DNA of 64,000 nt, from the NCBI GenBank assembly GCA_943736015.1, contig OX031057.1, forward strand, positions 37,472,501-37,536,500, read 5' to 3'. Numbering within the stretch: the stretch's first letter is position 1; each line of letters opens with the position of its first letter. Below are positions 56,052 through 64,000 of this stretch, piece after piece. Source of the stretch: Tridacna crocea. Taxonomy: Eukaryota; Mollusca; Bivalvia; Cardiida; Cardiidae. The notes below the pieces were generated by a model that was not told the origin of the DNA, ran no database searches, and was given only the letters and a program-made list of their open reading frames with translations. A program made the position numbers and the translations under genes.

Positions 56052-56330
56052 ACAGCTGAGCTCAAGTAATGAGGGCTACATTGTAATCCAGGGGTCGAGA
56101 ATTCAAATCCCATTGTAGCCAACAATCTCTTTGACATTTACCATGGAGGTCAGTGCAACCTAAGTCATTTGTCTTCCATCTCTGGGCTACATAATAGTCA
56201 ATGCAGGAAAGTAGCCAGTTGCTTGGGAAGATTATTGCTTTAAATACCAGTATAAGAGATGAAAGAAACACATGGATAGGTGAACTGGCTGCCTTGATAT
56301 GTCTGAAATACTACTGAAAAACCGTGTGAA
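56052..56330 (+). mobile_element. tRNA-derived SINE
   Basis: B-box-like GAATTCAAATCCC (56099-56111). The 3' body TGGCTGCCTTGATATGTCTG and CTGAAATACTACTGAAAAACC matches other SINEs. The A box is weak. Confidence 0.6.
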
Positions 56331-56454
56331 CTACAAAAAAAATAAAGATTGGAAATTTAATTTTTTTCTTTCCACTGCCATGGTTCAAGTTGGAATTAAA
56401 TTCTTTAAATAAAACTTTTCAAGACCAACTAAGGATTGTTATGTGAGGTTAAGG

Positions 56455-56570
56455 TGAAATTGGCCAGATGTTTATGAGATGTTGATGCCACATGGCTGAT
56501 GACTGACATTGGGCAATCATAAAGGCTAACCTGGAGCACATTGTGCTCAGGTGAGCTGAAAAGACAAAAA
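56455..56570 (-). repeat. 5' end of a tandem-cored element, reversed
   Basis: Read in reverse: CAGCTCACCTGAGCACAATG, then GTGCTCCAGGTTAGCC, the start hairpin of the 44.7- and 60.3-kb elements. Truncated. Confidence 0.65.
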
Positions 56571-57045
56571 TTAATGACAGACAACATGCATGGATCCAGG
56601 TATCTTTCTCAGGGGTGGGGTCCCTCCAAAAGCGCACTCGTCTTATTTTATTATACTTTGATTTCCAGATTTCAGTGGATGTAAATCATTAACAAGAAAA
56701 GTCAATGTTTCCATTTCTAACCATGAGGAGGTATCCACATTTGGAACCTTTTTTTTTTTAGAATTTATGACTGTATTTTACATAAATGCTGAGCAATATC
56801 AAACCAGTACCATTTCACGACTCCGATAACCACATTTTTGCCAAAATTCCAGGGAGGGAAGGGGGGTCCGGACCCCCGGTCCCCACTCTGGATCCGCCCA
56901 TGGACAATGTAGTATCCCATACGCTTTGTTAGACTTAAAATGGCCAGTAGAGCTAAAAACTGAGTCATTAATTGATTAACATCAAATGACAGTGATCACA
57001 AGCACTTTGTGCTCTGGCGAGTTAAAAGCAAATACATATACTTAC

Positions 57046-57172
57046 CGTGGTCACGAATCTGATGCTGTACAATACTTTGCTTCTGCCTAAACCATCTGCT
57101 GCAAATGGAGCAACTGAACACTTTTCTCCCATTGACGGTGACTTCTTCATAACTGGTTGGTATTTTGTTGTG
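57046..57172 (-). CDS. C2H2 zinc-finger exon B
   Basis: Acceptor TATCTGCAG/CACAAC (phase 0) and donor CACG/GTAAGT (leaves one base). Contains one finger CSICSRWFRQKQSIVQ, then HQIRDH: C-x2-C-x12-H-x4-H. The entry phase fits the first exon at 59112-59171, giving a 98-residue protein with the terminal exon. Single-finger proteins bind DNA weakly alone, so partner exons or dimerisation would be expected. Confidence 0.65.
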
Positions 57173-57203
57173 CTGCAGATACAAAAAAAATGAAGTATGT
57201 AGG

Positions 57204-57441
57204 TTAACTCTTTACCGAAAAACAAAAGTTAAGATTTGTCTGAATGGAAAGCATGTGCATACAAGTTGATACAACACAATGAATGTAACTGAACAATTAA
57301 AAATTGTTTTAGAAAGAGTAGAAAACACTCTGGGAAAAGAAGAAAATGCTGGTAACCAGCATTTTCTCCTTTTCCCATACTATTTTCAAGGGTTTCTTTC
57401 ACAGGGTCGTTAAAAGTCGGGAATGTGTGGTAAAAGGTTAA
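57204..57441 (-). mobile_element. piggyBac-like MITE, family A, reversed
   Basis: TTAA both sides. Lies only about 30 bp upstream of the acceptor of zinc-finger exon B, so it may replace part of its branch-point region. Confidence 0.8.
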
Positions 57442-57595
57442 AAGGATCAAGTTATAATTATCTATCAAAGCAAAGATTTGAATTTCATATTCAGGGTCAT
57501 TCAGCAAACCATATGAAACCCATTGTATAGTAGAATTTGTATACAACAAGCCCTGCCAGTGATAACAGTGCGCTCAACTATTCCATCCATGTTTC

Positions 57596-57655
57596 TAGTA
57601 TTTTACGCCACTTTCTACAATTTTTCAGTAATTTCATGGCATCAGTTCATTTATT
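57596..57655 (-). mobile_element. SINE 3' fragment
   Basis: Read in reverse: CATGAAATTACTGAAAAATT, then GTAGAAAGTGGCGTAAAA, the body of the 63.4-kb SINE. Confidence 0.6.
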
Positions 57656-57927
57656 CACAATTTATCAGTTTCTCATTTTTTTTATATGGCCAGAAAATAT
57701 TACTTGAGATATATTTGGCTTGAAAATATGACAAAGTTATGGACAGTGTAGATCTCGGATCAGACTGCACATTCAACGCTGTCCGCAAACACAACTGAAG
57801 TCGGTTCAAGCACTTCATGGGTTAAGTTTGATTCGTTGATCCAGAAAATTTGCCAGTCTGAAACTAAAGTTTCTGTATAAATGAGGTTTGACAAATTGTG
57901 TTGTCAATTGAACTTCAGTTAGCTTAC

Positions 57928-58058
57928 CTTTATCATGGTACTGAACTATATGATTTTTCATATGGCATTTCTGAATGAACCTTCTGAAGCATAGTGTACA
58001 TTCAAACTTTTTTTGTTTATTCATTGTAAATCTGCTAACTTCCGCATAGATTCCAGAT
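57928..58058 (-). CDS. C2H2 zinc-finger exon A
   Basis: Acceptor TTATTTTACAG/ATCTGG and donor AAAG/GTAAGC. Frame MNKQKKFECTLCFRRF, then IQKCHMKNHIVQYH: one finger, C-x2-C-x12-H-x4-H. It leaves one base, as does exon B, but needs two bases from upstream (phase 2), so it cannot precede or replace exon B behind the same first exon. The internal ATG could make it an alternative first coding exon. Confidence 0.62.
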
Positions 58059-58684
58059 CTGTAAAATAACAAAAAAAAAACTTTTATGACAATATCATTT
58101 TAATCATGAAACATATATATCCCTACGTTACCAGTTTTCTTCGATGTAAGAACAAAATCTTGACATACCAATTACAGATTGCATATTCGAATACCTAAGC
58201 TATTCTAAATATAATCTTTAGGGAAGATAACTTCAATGTATAAACCTTTGATAAAACTGATAAATTTTATCACGACACAATCCAACAATTGCACATTTCT
58301 TGAGAGCTACAAAAACATGACAATGATAAAAACATGTAACATTGGGACAATAGTATCGAACTGCAATGCCAATTGACTTTTCCAGAATTAACAATGAATG
58401 TGTACCAGATGACTTTGTGAACACATATTCAAATGAATGAAGCACTAAAACGCTTATGTAAACGGTTGAGAAAACTGTGCAGTCAGACCAACTGAGCCAC
58501 CATACCACATAACCAAATCTCTCCTCAGATTTACAAAAGTTTACAGTGAATGACTGTAATGGGGTTCCCTGTAATGGTTATATTTCCAGTAATGGTGGAT
58601 GACCTGGGACATAGTATTTTGAAAAAAATGCAGAAACTAGTTACAATGTCTTTTTTAGGTGCAATATACTTAAAAGAATATTAC
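58059..58684. other. Zinc-finger gene intron, no other feature
   Basis: GGTATGGTGGCTCAGTTGG (58488-58506, reversed) resembles a tRNA/SINE A box but no B box follows. Confidence 0.4.
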
Positions 58685-58929
58685 TTAACCCATTACCACA
58701 CAAGAATATTTTATGCTTGTCTAAATCGAAAGCATTTGCAGACAACAAAATAAAAGTGTCCGAAAATTTAAGTGTCTGAAAAATTAAATTGGGTTTTGTG
58801 AAGAGTAGAAAACAGTGTGGGAAAAGGAGAAAATGCTGATTACCATCATTTTCTCCCTTTTCCACAATGTTTTCTGAAAGTTTCTTTCTCAGGGTCGTCA
58901 AGAGTATGGATTGTGTGGTAATGGGTTAA
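58685..58929 (-). mobile_element. piggyBac-like MITE, family A, reversed
   Basis: TTAA both sides. A 15-bp duplication (AAGTGTCCGAAAATT / AAGTGTCTGAAAAATT) lies before the hairpin; the apex has mutated (GCTGATTACCATC). Confidence 0.82.
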
Positions 58930-59111
58930 GGAAATAGAAATAAAGACGAAACGTTCTTGGTACGAATTGGATAAATGTCTAAATTACACACATCATAAAA
59001 CCTGAATTAGATCTAAGTAAATTTCGAAAACGGCATAAAAGAGCAAGAAAAAATTAAACCAATCTACAATAGGATGGGATCATATAAAGTGAAGCGTCGA
59101 ATTGAAAATAC

Positions 59112-59171
59112 CTTTAGATATCGTCTGTCCGCGCACGAAACTTTCAAGTTTCCTTTGCTTGTGTACGACAT
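59112..59171 (-). CDS. C2H2 zinc-finger gene, candidate first exon
   Basis: ATG at 59171-59169 gives 20 codons (MSYTSKGNLKVSCADRR) to donor AAAG/GTATTT, phase 0. This is in phase with exon B; exons 1+B+terminal total 297 bp with one stop at the end. It lies in a less AT-rich stretch with CpGs, as expected near a promoter. An upstream out-of-frame ATG (METRLPTG) weakens the start choice. Confidence 0.4.
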
Positions 59172-59588
59172 CCGGTTGGCAATCTGGTTTCCATCTGTGA
59201 AATGTAAAGACCGGTTCCCCGCCGTGGAAATGTTGTACGTAATAATTCAGCTGTGTTTGAGTCCAGATTATTTGTGTAATTTACTGACCAAAAAAATTGT
59301 TTTACACCGTGTAAACTAGATTATATTTTTTTTTTTCATTTTTCGTCACGAGATAAATCTTACAGCTTACTTGAAGAGCGAGATGGATCACATGATCAAA
59401 TACGCCCTCTAGCCCGGTGCGCTATTTATAGTTACCAATGAAAACTCTCGAAAACTCGACTTTGTAAATTATTCGGCGGAATTTTCCAAACGAACCTACA
59501 CCAAACTAATGGATGCCGCTTGCAAAAATCTCGGTGTATTTGGTCGAGGAAAACAACTGGTCTGTTTGATCGGAATCAGCATTAAGAG
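59172..59588. promoter_or_regulatory. Putative divergent promoter
   Basis: Separates a minus-strand first exon (59171) from a plus-strand first exon (59589). It is richer in CG dinucleotides than the surroundings (TCCGCGCACG, TTCCCCGCCGTGG, GCCCGGTGCGC). No TATA box stands out. Confidence 0.4.
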
Positions 59589-59660
59589 ATGATGCTTCAC
59601 CAGGACGACGGACCTACACAAAATACCAAGGGAAATGGTACCCTTCTTGGGTTACAGCAA
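59589..59660 (+). CDS. Unrecognised gene, candidate first exon
   Basis: ATGATG opens MMLHQDDGPTQNTKG, then TLLGLQQ, ending at a perfect donor CAA/GTAAGT in phase 0 (24 codons). Rich in Gln, Gly and Asn, probably disordered. The next candidate exon (61659-61728) has stops in all frames, so the partner exon must lie to the right of the window. Confidence 0.45.
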
Positions 59661-59887
59661 GTAAGTATTGATATCTAGATTTACTCTCACTCAGTGAGTT
59701 AGTTGATGGCTTATGCATACAATGATTTGATACTCTACTGTACACGTAGCAGTACGCCATTTCGTTTGATTTTGTTAAAAAGGAAATCGGCACTTATCGG
59801 TCTACTGTACGTACGGACGATTTAAAAAGTCTTGCTGCAAAATGTAGAAGATTCATAAATTTCGGTGTTGTAATGAAATTTGGCTCC

Positions 59888-59955
59888 GGGCTTGTTCGTC
59901 CCAAAACCAGTTCGTCCCTAGGCATATTTGCCCTGGCTTGCTCGTCCCACACTTC
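59888..59955 (+). repeat. Solo word array (CTTGTTCGTCCC)
   Basis: GGCTTGTTCGTCCC, CCAGTTCGTCCC and GGCTTGCTCGTCCC in a row. The TCGTCCC core is the same as in FB4 arms. No inverted partner within the window. Confidence 0.6.
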
Positions 59956-60318
59956 CTTTTCGATCTTAATGAAAGTACACTGCTACCTGCGTTTTAAAAT
60001 TACATGTTATTTTACTCATAAGAATACTTTGATAAAACTTCAAGCCTAGATATTTCAGCCTTTCTCTTAGTCGAGTTATATAGAAGATTACCTGTCTGAG
60101 TTCAGTACTGTACTGATTTATACAGCCAGGAATTCTGAATGTGTGAACTGTCTTATATATTATAACTGAATAAAACTTAAATTTATGTGTCTAAAATTGT
60201 GGCATTCCATATAAAACAGATTAAATGTTTGTTTTGCAGTATAAAATCTCAAATTCTGGAGAAACATAAAATAACTAATCATGTTCATTTTCTTTTTGCG
60301 TTTGTTTTTTTTTTTTTT

Positions 60319-61630
60319 TAGCTCACCTGAGCACAACATGCTCAGTCTTTTTGCATTTTTTTTTTTAGCTCACCTGAGCACAACCTGCTCAAGGGGAGCT
60401 TTTAGGATCACCCGGTGTCCGTCGTGCGTTGTGGGTCGTCAACAATTCTTCAAACATCAACTCCTCCTAAACCGCTGGGCCAATTTGGACCAAACTTGGC
60501 TGGAATGTTCCTTGGGAGGTCCTCTTTAAAAAAGTGTTCACAGAATTTGATTCCGTCAAAAACTCTGGTTGCCATGGCAACGAAATGGATTTTTTTTTAG
60601 GAAATTCTTTAAAAATCTTCTCTAAAACCGCTGGCCAGATTTTAAAATAATTTCACAGAGATGTTCCTTGGGTGACCCTTTCCAAAAAAGTGTTCGCAAA
60701 ATTTTTATCCATCAAGAAACATGGCTCTGGTGAATGGGGGCTTCTTGCACTATACAGAAATGAAAAATTTCTTAAAAATTCTTCTTCTCTGAAACCGCTG
60801 GTCAGATTTTAAGATAATTTGACAGAGATGTTCCTTAGATGACCCTTTTCAAAAATTGTTCGCGAAATTTTGATCTGTCAAGAAACATGGCTCTGGTGAA
60901 TGGGGGTTTCTTGCAATATACAGAAAGGAAGAAATTCTTAAAAATTCTTCTTCCCAGAAACCGCTGGCCAGATTTTAAAATAATTTCACAGAGATGTTCC
61001 TTGGGTGCCCCTTTTCAAAAAATGTTCGTGAAATTTTGATAGGTCACGAAAACTGGCTCTGGGGAATGGGGGCTACTTGTGCTATAGGGAAATGAAGAAA
61101 TTCTTAAAAATTCTTTTTCTCTCGAATGGCTGGTCAGATTTTGAAATAATTTCACAGAGATGTTCCTTGGGTGACCCTTTTCAAAAAGTGTTCGTGAAAT
61201 TTTGATTCATCAAGAAACATGGCTCTGGTGAATGGGGGCTACTTGCACTATAGGGCAATGAAGAAATTCTTAAAAATTCTTCTCTGAGACGGCTCGTCAG
61301 ATTTTGGAAAATTTTCACAGAGATATTCCTTGGGTGACCCTTTTCAAAAATTGTTCGTGAAAGATTGATTCGTCGAGAAACATTGCTCTGGTGAATGGGG
61401 GCTACTTGCACTACATGTACATGGAAATGAAGAAATTCTTGAAAATTCTTCTTCTCTGAAACTGCTGGTCAGATTTTGAAAGGACTTTTACAGGTGACCT
61501 TTTAAAAATTGCTTGTCAAAATGATGATTTTGTTTCCAGTGTTTCAATACCTTCAAAAAAAATAAAAAGGCTATGGTCCTCTCAAAAATTCAGGTGAGTG
61601 ATCCAGGGCCATTTTGGCCCTCTTGTTTTA
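60319..61630 (+). mobile_element. Tandem-cored element (complete)
   Basis: Two start hairpins (TAGCTCACCTGAGCACAAC at 60320 and 60366), then about six ~160-bp units (CTCTGGTGAATGGGGGC, TTCTTAAAAATTCTTCTTC, TTTCACAGAGATGTTCCTTG), closing with GGGCCATTTTGGCCCTCTTGTTT-type hairpin at 61607-61628. Confidence 0.82.
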
Positions 61631-61658
61631 TCTTTCATGAAATTTCTATATTTTTCAG

Positions 61659-61728
61659 TCATGACAGTAGGAAATACCTCCATGGAGAATCCTGACACTC
61701 CTGTTGGCAGCTCAAGGAAGACCTAAAG
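61659..61728 (+). other. Possible exon, not protein coding throughout
   Basis: Good acceptor (TATTTTTCAG) and donor (AAAG/GTAGTA) but every frame has a stop; the longest reads MTVGNTSMENPDTPVGSS. It could be a non-coding exon or chance. Confidence 0.25.
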
Positions 61729-61778
61729 GTAGTATTATTGTGAGCCACAACTGGCAAAAAGGGGTCTTTAAGTCTCTG

Positions 61779-63669
61779 TAGTGTTGGGCAATTGGTTTAA
61801 AATCTCAATCAATTATCGCTTTGTAATCAGAAGAGCAAACCAGCTAGCTATCGATAGTACAATCGGTTTTGACTCCATTTAACTGAGAATGTCTTTTCGC
61901 TTAAAATACTGTGACAACATTGTGAGCATGATGGTCTTCATGTTTTAAATTTATAAACTTAAAGATGTTTTATTCTGCACTTTAATCAGTTCAAATATAT
62001 CATTACAATTAAGTTTTCTGCTTTAATCAATATCATTCATTTTGTTCCTTATAATTTCCAAATGCGTTAAAAAAGAATCAGACATATACCCTAGTAGTTC
62101 AAACATTTGCAGACGACTCCTACCCAACCCCCCCCTCCCCTCCCCCCACCACCACCACCACCACCTATATTTTCATTTCATAAAACAACATTTTTTTCAC
62201 TCGTGAACAGAATATTAGATTTTTTCCACTCATAAACAGAATATTAGCTTCCACTTATTGCCTTATTCAGAAATTTGTGTAAATTCACTTTTGAAATTAA
62301 TTATTAAAGATAAGAAGATAGTTTGAAGTCCATCAGATCGGACGATGCCATACCGCTCACTGTTGTGTCATGGGTTTTCGCAATCTATTTTTTCTTGAAA
62401 ATTAGTTTCTGGAGAAGTATTACTACATGATTTGACATCACTTAGTCAGTTTAAATAGCAAGTAACTTAAAAAGCTGTCACTTTACACTAGATAAGAGGA
62501 ATAACACTTTCGTTACTCTCTCATAAATGACTCACCAGCTTCATTGTCATCCAAATCTTTGTTCATGAAATGTCAATCTGAGGCATGAAATTATCGTCTA
62601 GAACTTCATATAACCTAGCGTGCGTGCATCTGGTAGAAATATGGGTTAAACACGATCAGTATAAAGTGCTGCGGACACCCGCATGATAATGAAGCTGGCT
62701 AGTCTATTATGACAGAGTAACGAAGGTGTTATTCCTCTTATCTAGTGTAAAGTGACAGCTTTTTAAGTTACTTGCTATTTCAACTGACCTAAGATGATGT
62801 CAAATCACGTAGTAATACATCTCCAGAAACTAATTTTCAAGAGAAAAATAGATCGCCAAAAAAGCGCGAAAACCCATGACACTACAGTGAGCAGCGTGGC
62901 ATTGTCCGATCAGAGAGACTTCAAACCATCTTCTTATCTTTAATAATGAATTTTAAAAGTGAATTTACACAAATTTCTGAATAAAGCAATAAGTGGAAGT
63001 TAAAATTCTGTTCATGAGTGGAAAAAAATGTTGTTTTATGAAATGAAAATATGGTGGTTGTGGTGGGGGGGGGGGGGGGGGTTTAGGAGAGAGAAGGAGG
63101 GTCGTCTGCAAATGTTTGAACTACAGATAATTTCTGATTCTTTTTTAAACTCATTTGGAAATTATAAGGAACAAAATGAATGATATTGATTAAAGCAAAA
63201 AAACTTAATTGTAATTTATTTAAACTGATTAAAGTGCAGAATACAACATCTGTATAAATTTAATTTATGAAGACTATCATGTTTACAATATTGTCACAGT
63301 ATTTTAAGCAAAAAGACATTCTCAGTTAAATCGAGTCTAAACCGATTGTACTATCAATAGCTAGTTGGTTTGCTCTTCTGATTACAAAGCGATAATCGAT
63401 TGAGATTTTAAACTGATTGCCCAACACTTCTTTGTTTGTATGGTGTTTTACGCCGCTTTCAACAGTATTTCAGTCATATCACTGCGACAGTTCACATATT
63501 CATGTTTCCTGGGTTTCACCAGTACTAGGCTAGGCTCTGAAGTGTCTTACCCAAGGACACTCCTGTGAAAAAAAACCCAGTGGAGCCAGCGAGGCTTGAA
63601 CCTGGGTCCTCCAGGTTACGAGTCCTACACTTTACCACTGAGCCATACAGGACCCTTTGCCCAACACTA
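61779..63669. mobile_element. hAT-like foldback FB5, complete
   Basis: Arms of about 780 bp are inverted copies of one another around a ~100-bp centre (62560-62680). Ends TAGTGTTGGGCAAT and ATTGCCCAACACTA. Poly-C/poly-G tracts sit at corresponding arm positions (62126-62165; 63065-63081). A SINE (63429-63656) is inserted 12 bp from the right end. No ORF. Half copies are at 10748 and 25216. An 8-bp target duplication could not be confirmed. Confidence 0.88.
63429..63656 (-). mobile_element. tRNA-derived SINE, complete, with target duplication
   Basis: Read in reverse: starts GGGTCCTGTATGGCTCAG with A box TGGCTCAGTGG and B box GGTTCAAGCCT. Body GATATGACTGAAATACTG, then AAAGCGGCGTAAAACACC, and an A-rich tail. 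Flanked by a perfect 12-bp duplication TTGCCCAACACT (63417-63428, 63657-63668), which is the end of FB5. It is the best preserved of several SINEs here; the body resembles molluscan V-SINEs such as RUDI (from memory). Confidence 0.9.
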
Positions 63670-63670
63670 C

Positions 63671-64000
63671 AAACAAGTCATCAGATCGGAAAATCTAACA
63701 CCTCTGTGCAGGTAAAGTGTCAGTCGCTTATTAAAACCTATGATAGATTTTCGTGCCAAAATTGACAGTTGTTGGGCGCGTGGGACAACAGTCGCTGAAT
63801 TAAACATAAAAATAGAGGAAAATGGTTTGGGTTGACTTTAAAACAGTCGTTAACCACAAAAGTCGCTTAATACATGTGGTCGTTAGAACAAGATCGACTG
63901 AATTTGAATTGTATGTAATGCACTGTGAATGATAAACATGATGTGCATTTCTTTGAGTGCGTTTTTAAACATTAGTCATAGAAACAAATGAATAACAATT
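63671..64000. other. No recognised feature
   Basis: Several GTCGCT/CAGTCG words (63719, 63790, 63844, 63862) but no gene. Confidence 0.4.

Noticed and set aside
61659..61728. Second coding exon of the 59589 gene
   Set aside because: In the required phase it reads Ser then stop; the other frames also contain stops.

Overview
This is a window from an animal nuclear genome, not a prokaryote. There are no operons or long ORFs. Instead there are short exons with GT..AG borders, long introns, tRNA-derived SINEs, microsatellites and very dense non-autonomous DNA transposons. The organism is most likely a bivalve mollusc. This is inferred from the tandem-cored repeats that open with TTAGCTCACCTGAGCAC and close with CCTCTTGTTT, a style I associate with bivalve genomes. 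Nothing in the window fixes the species.

Genes, left to right. (i) Candidate exons of an unrecognised minus-strand gene at 9.6-7.5 kb, with an apparent 1-bp frameshift. (ii) A complete three-exon minus-strand ankyrin-repeat gene (28,736 to 15,806; 195 codons plus stop) whose exon phases join exactly and whose first intron is 10 kb. (iii) The first coding exon of a TOCA/CIP4/FNBP1-family F-BAR gene at 35,271 (+). (iv) A 99-codon first exon of an unrecognised plus-strand gene at 43,946. (v) A small minus-strand C2H2 zinc-finger gene (59,171 to 55,360) with two alternative-looking finger exons. (vi) A short plus-strand first exon at 59,589, about 420 bp head-to-head from the zinc-finger gene. 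No tRNA, rRNA or CRISPR was recognised.

Mobile DNA dominates. About 45 copies or fragments belong to several short families flanked by TTAA, with CCCTTTACCA-type inverted ends (piggyBac-like MITEs). Each family carries a near-perfect central palindrome. Copies include a hairpin-less one inside a tandem array that also preserves empty sites, nested and abutting copies, and an inter-family chimera.

The most unusual system is a set of five foldback elements at 21.96-22.87, 24.67-26.98, 27.14-28.51, 30.53-33.25 and 33.29-34.97 kb. Their inverted arms are arrays of a short word that differs from element to element. In four of the five the words align to one 13-mer (GWSAAMWCGTMCC). The ends resemble GGTATC, and four of the five are flanked by exact or near-exact 8-bp direct repeats. 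All five lie between 21.9 and 35.0 kb, and FB2 and FB3 lie inside ankyrin intron 1.

Other items: a hAT-like foldback family (three copies, one complete with a SINE inserted in its end), a 79-bp almost perfect palindrome present twice, a 540-bp TTAA element, a Tc1/mariner-like non-autonomous element, tandem-cored Helitron/pearl-like elements, a ~390-bp tandem array carrying p53-type decamers, and a cluster of twelve TTCnnGAA dyads. All calls come from reading the sequence by eye. Repeat borders without a stated target duplication are approximate.
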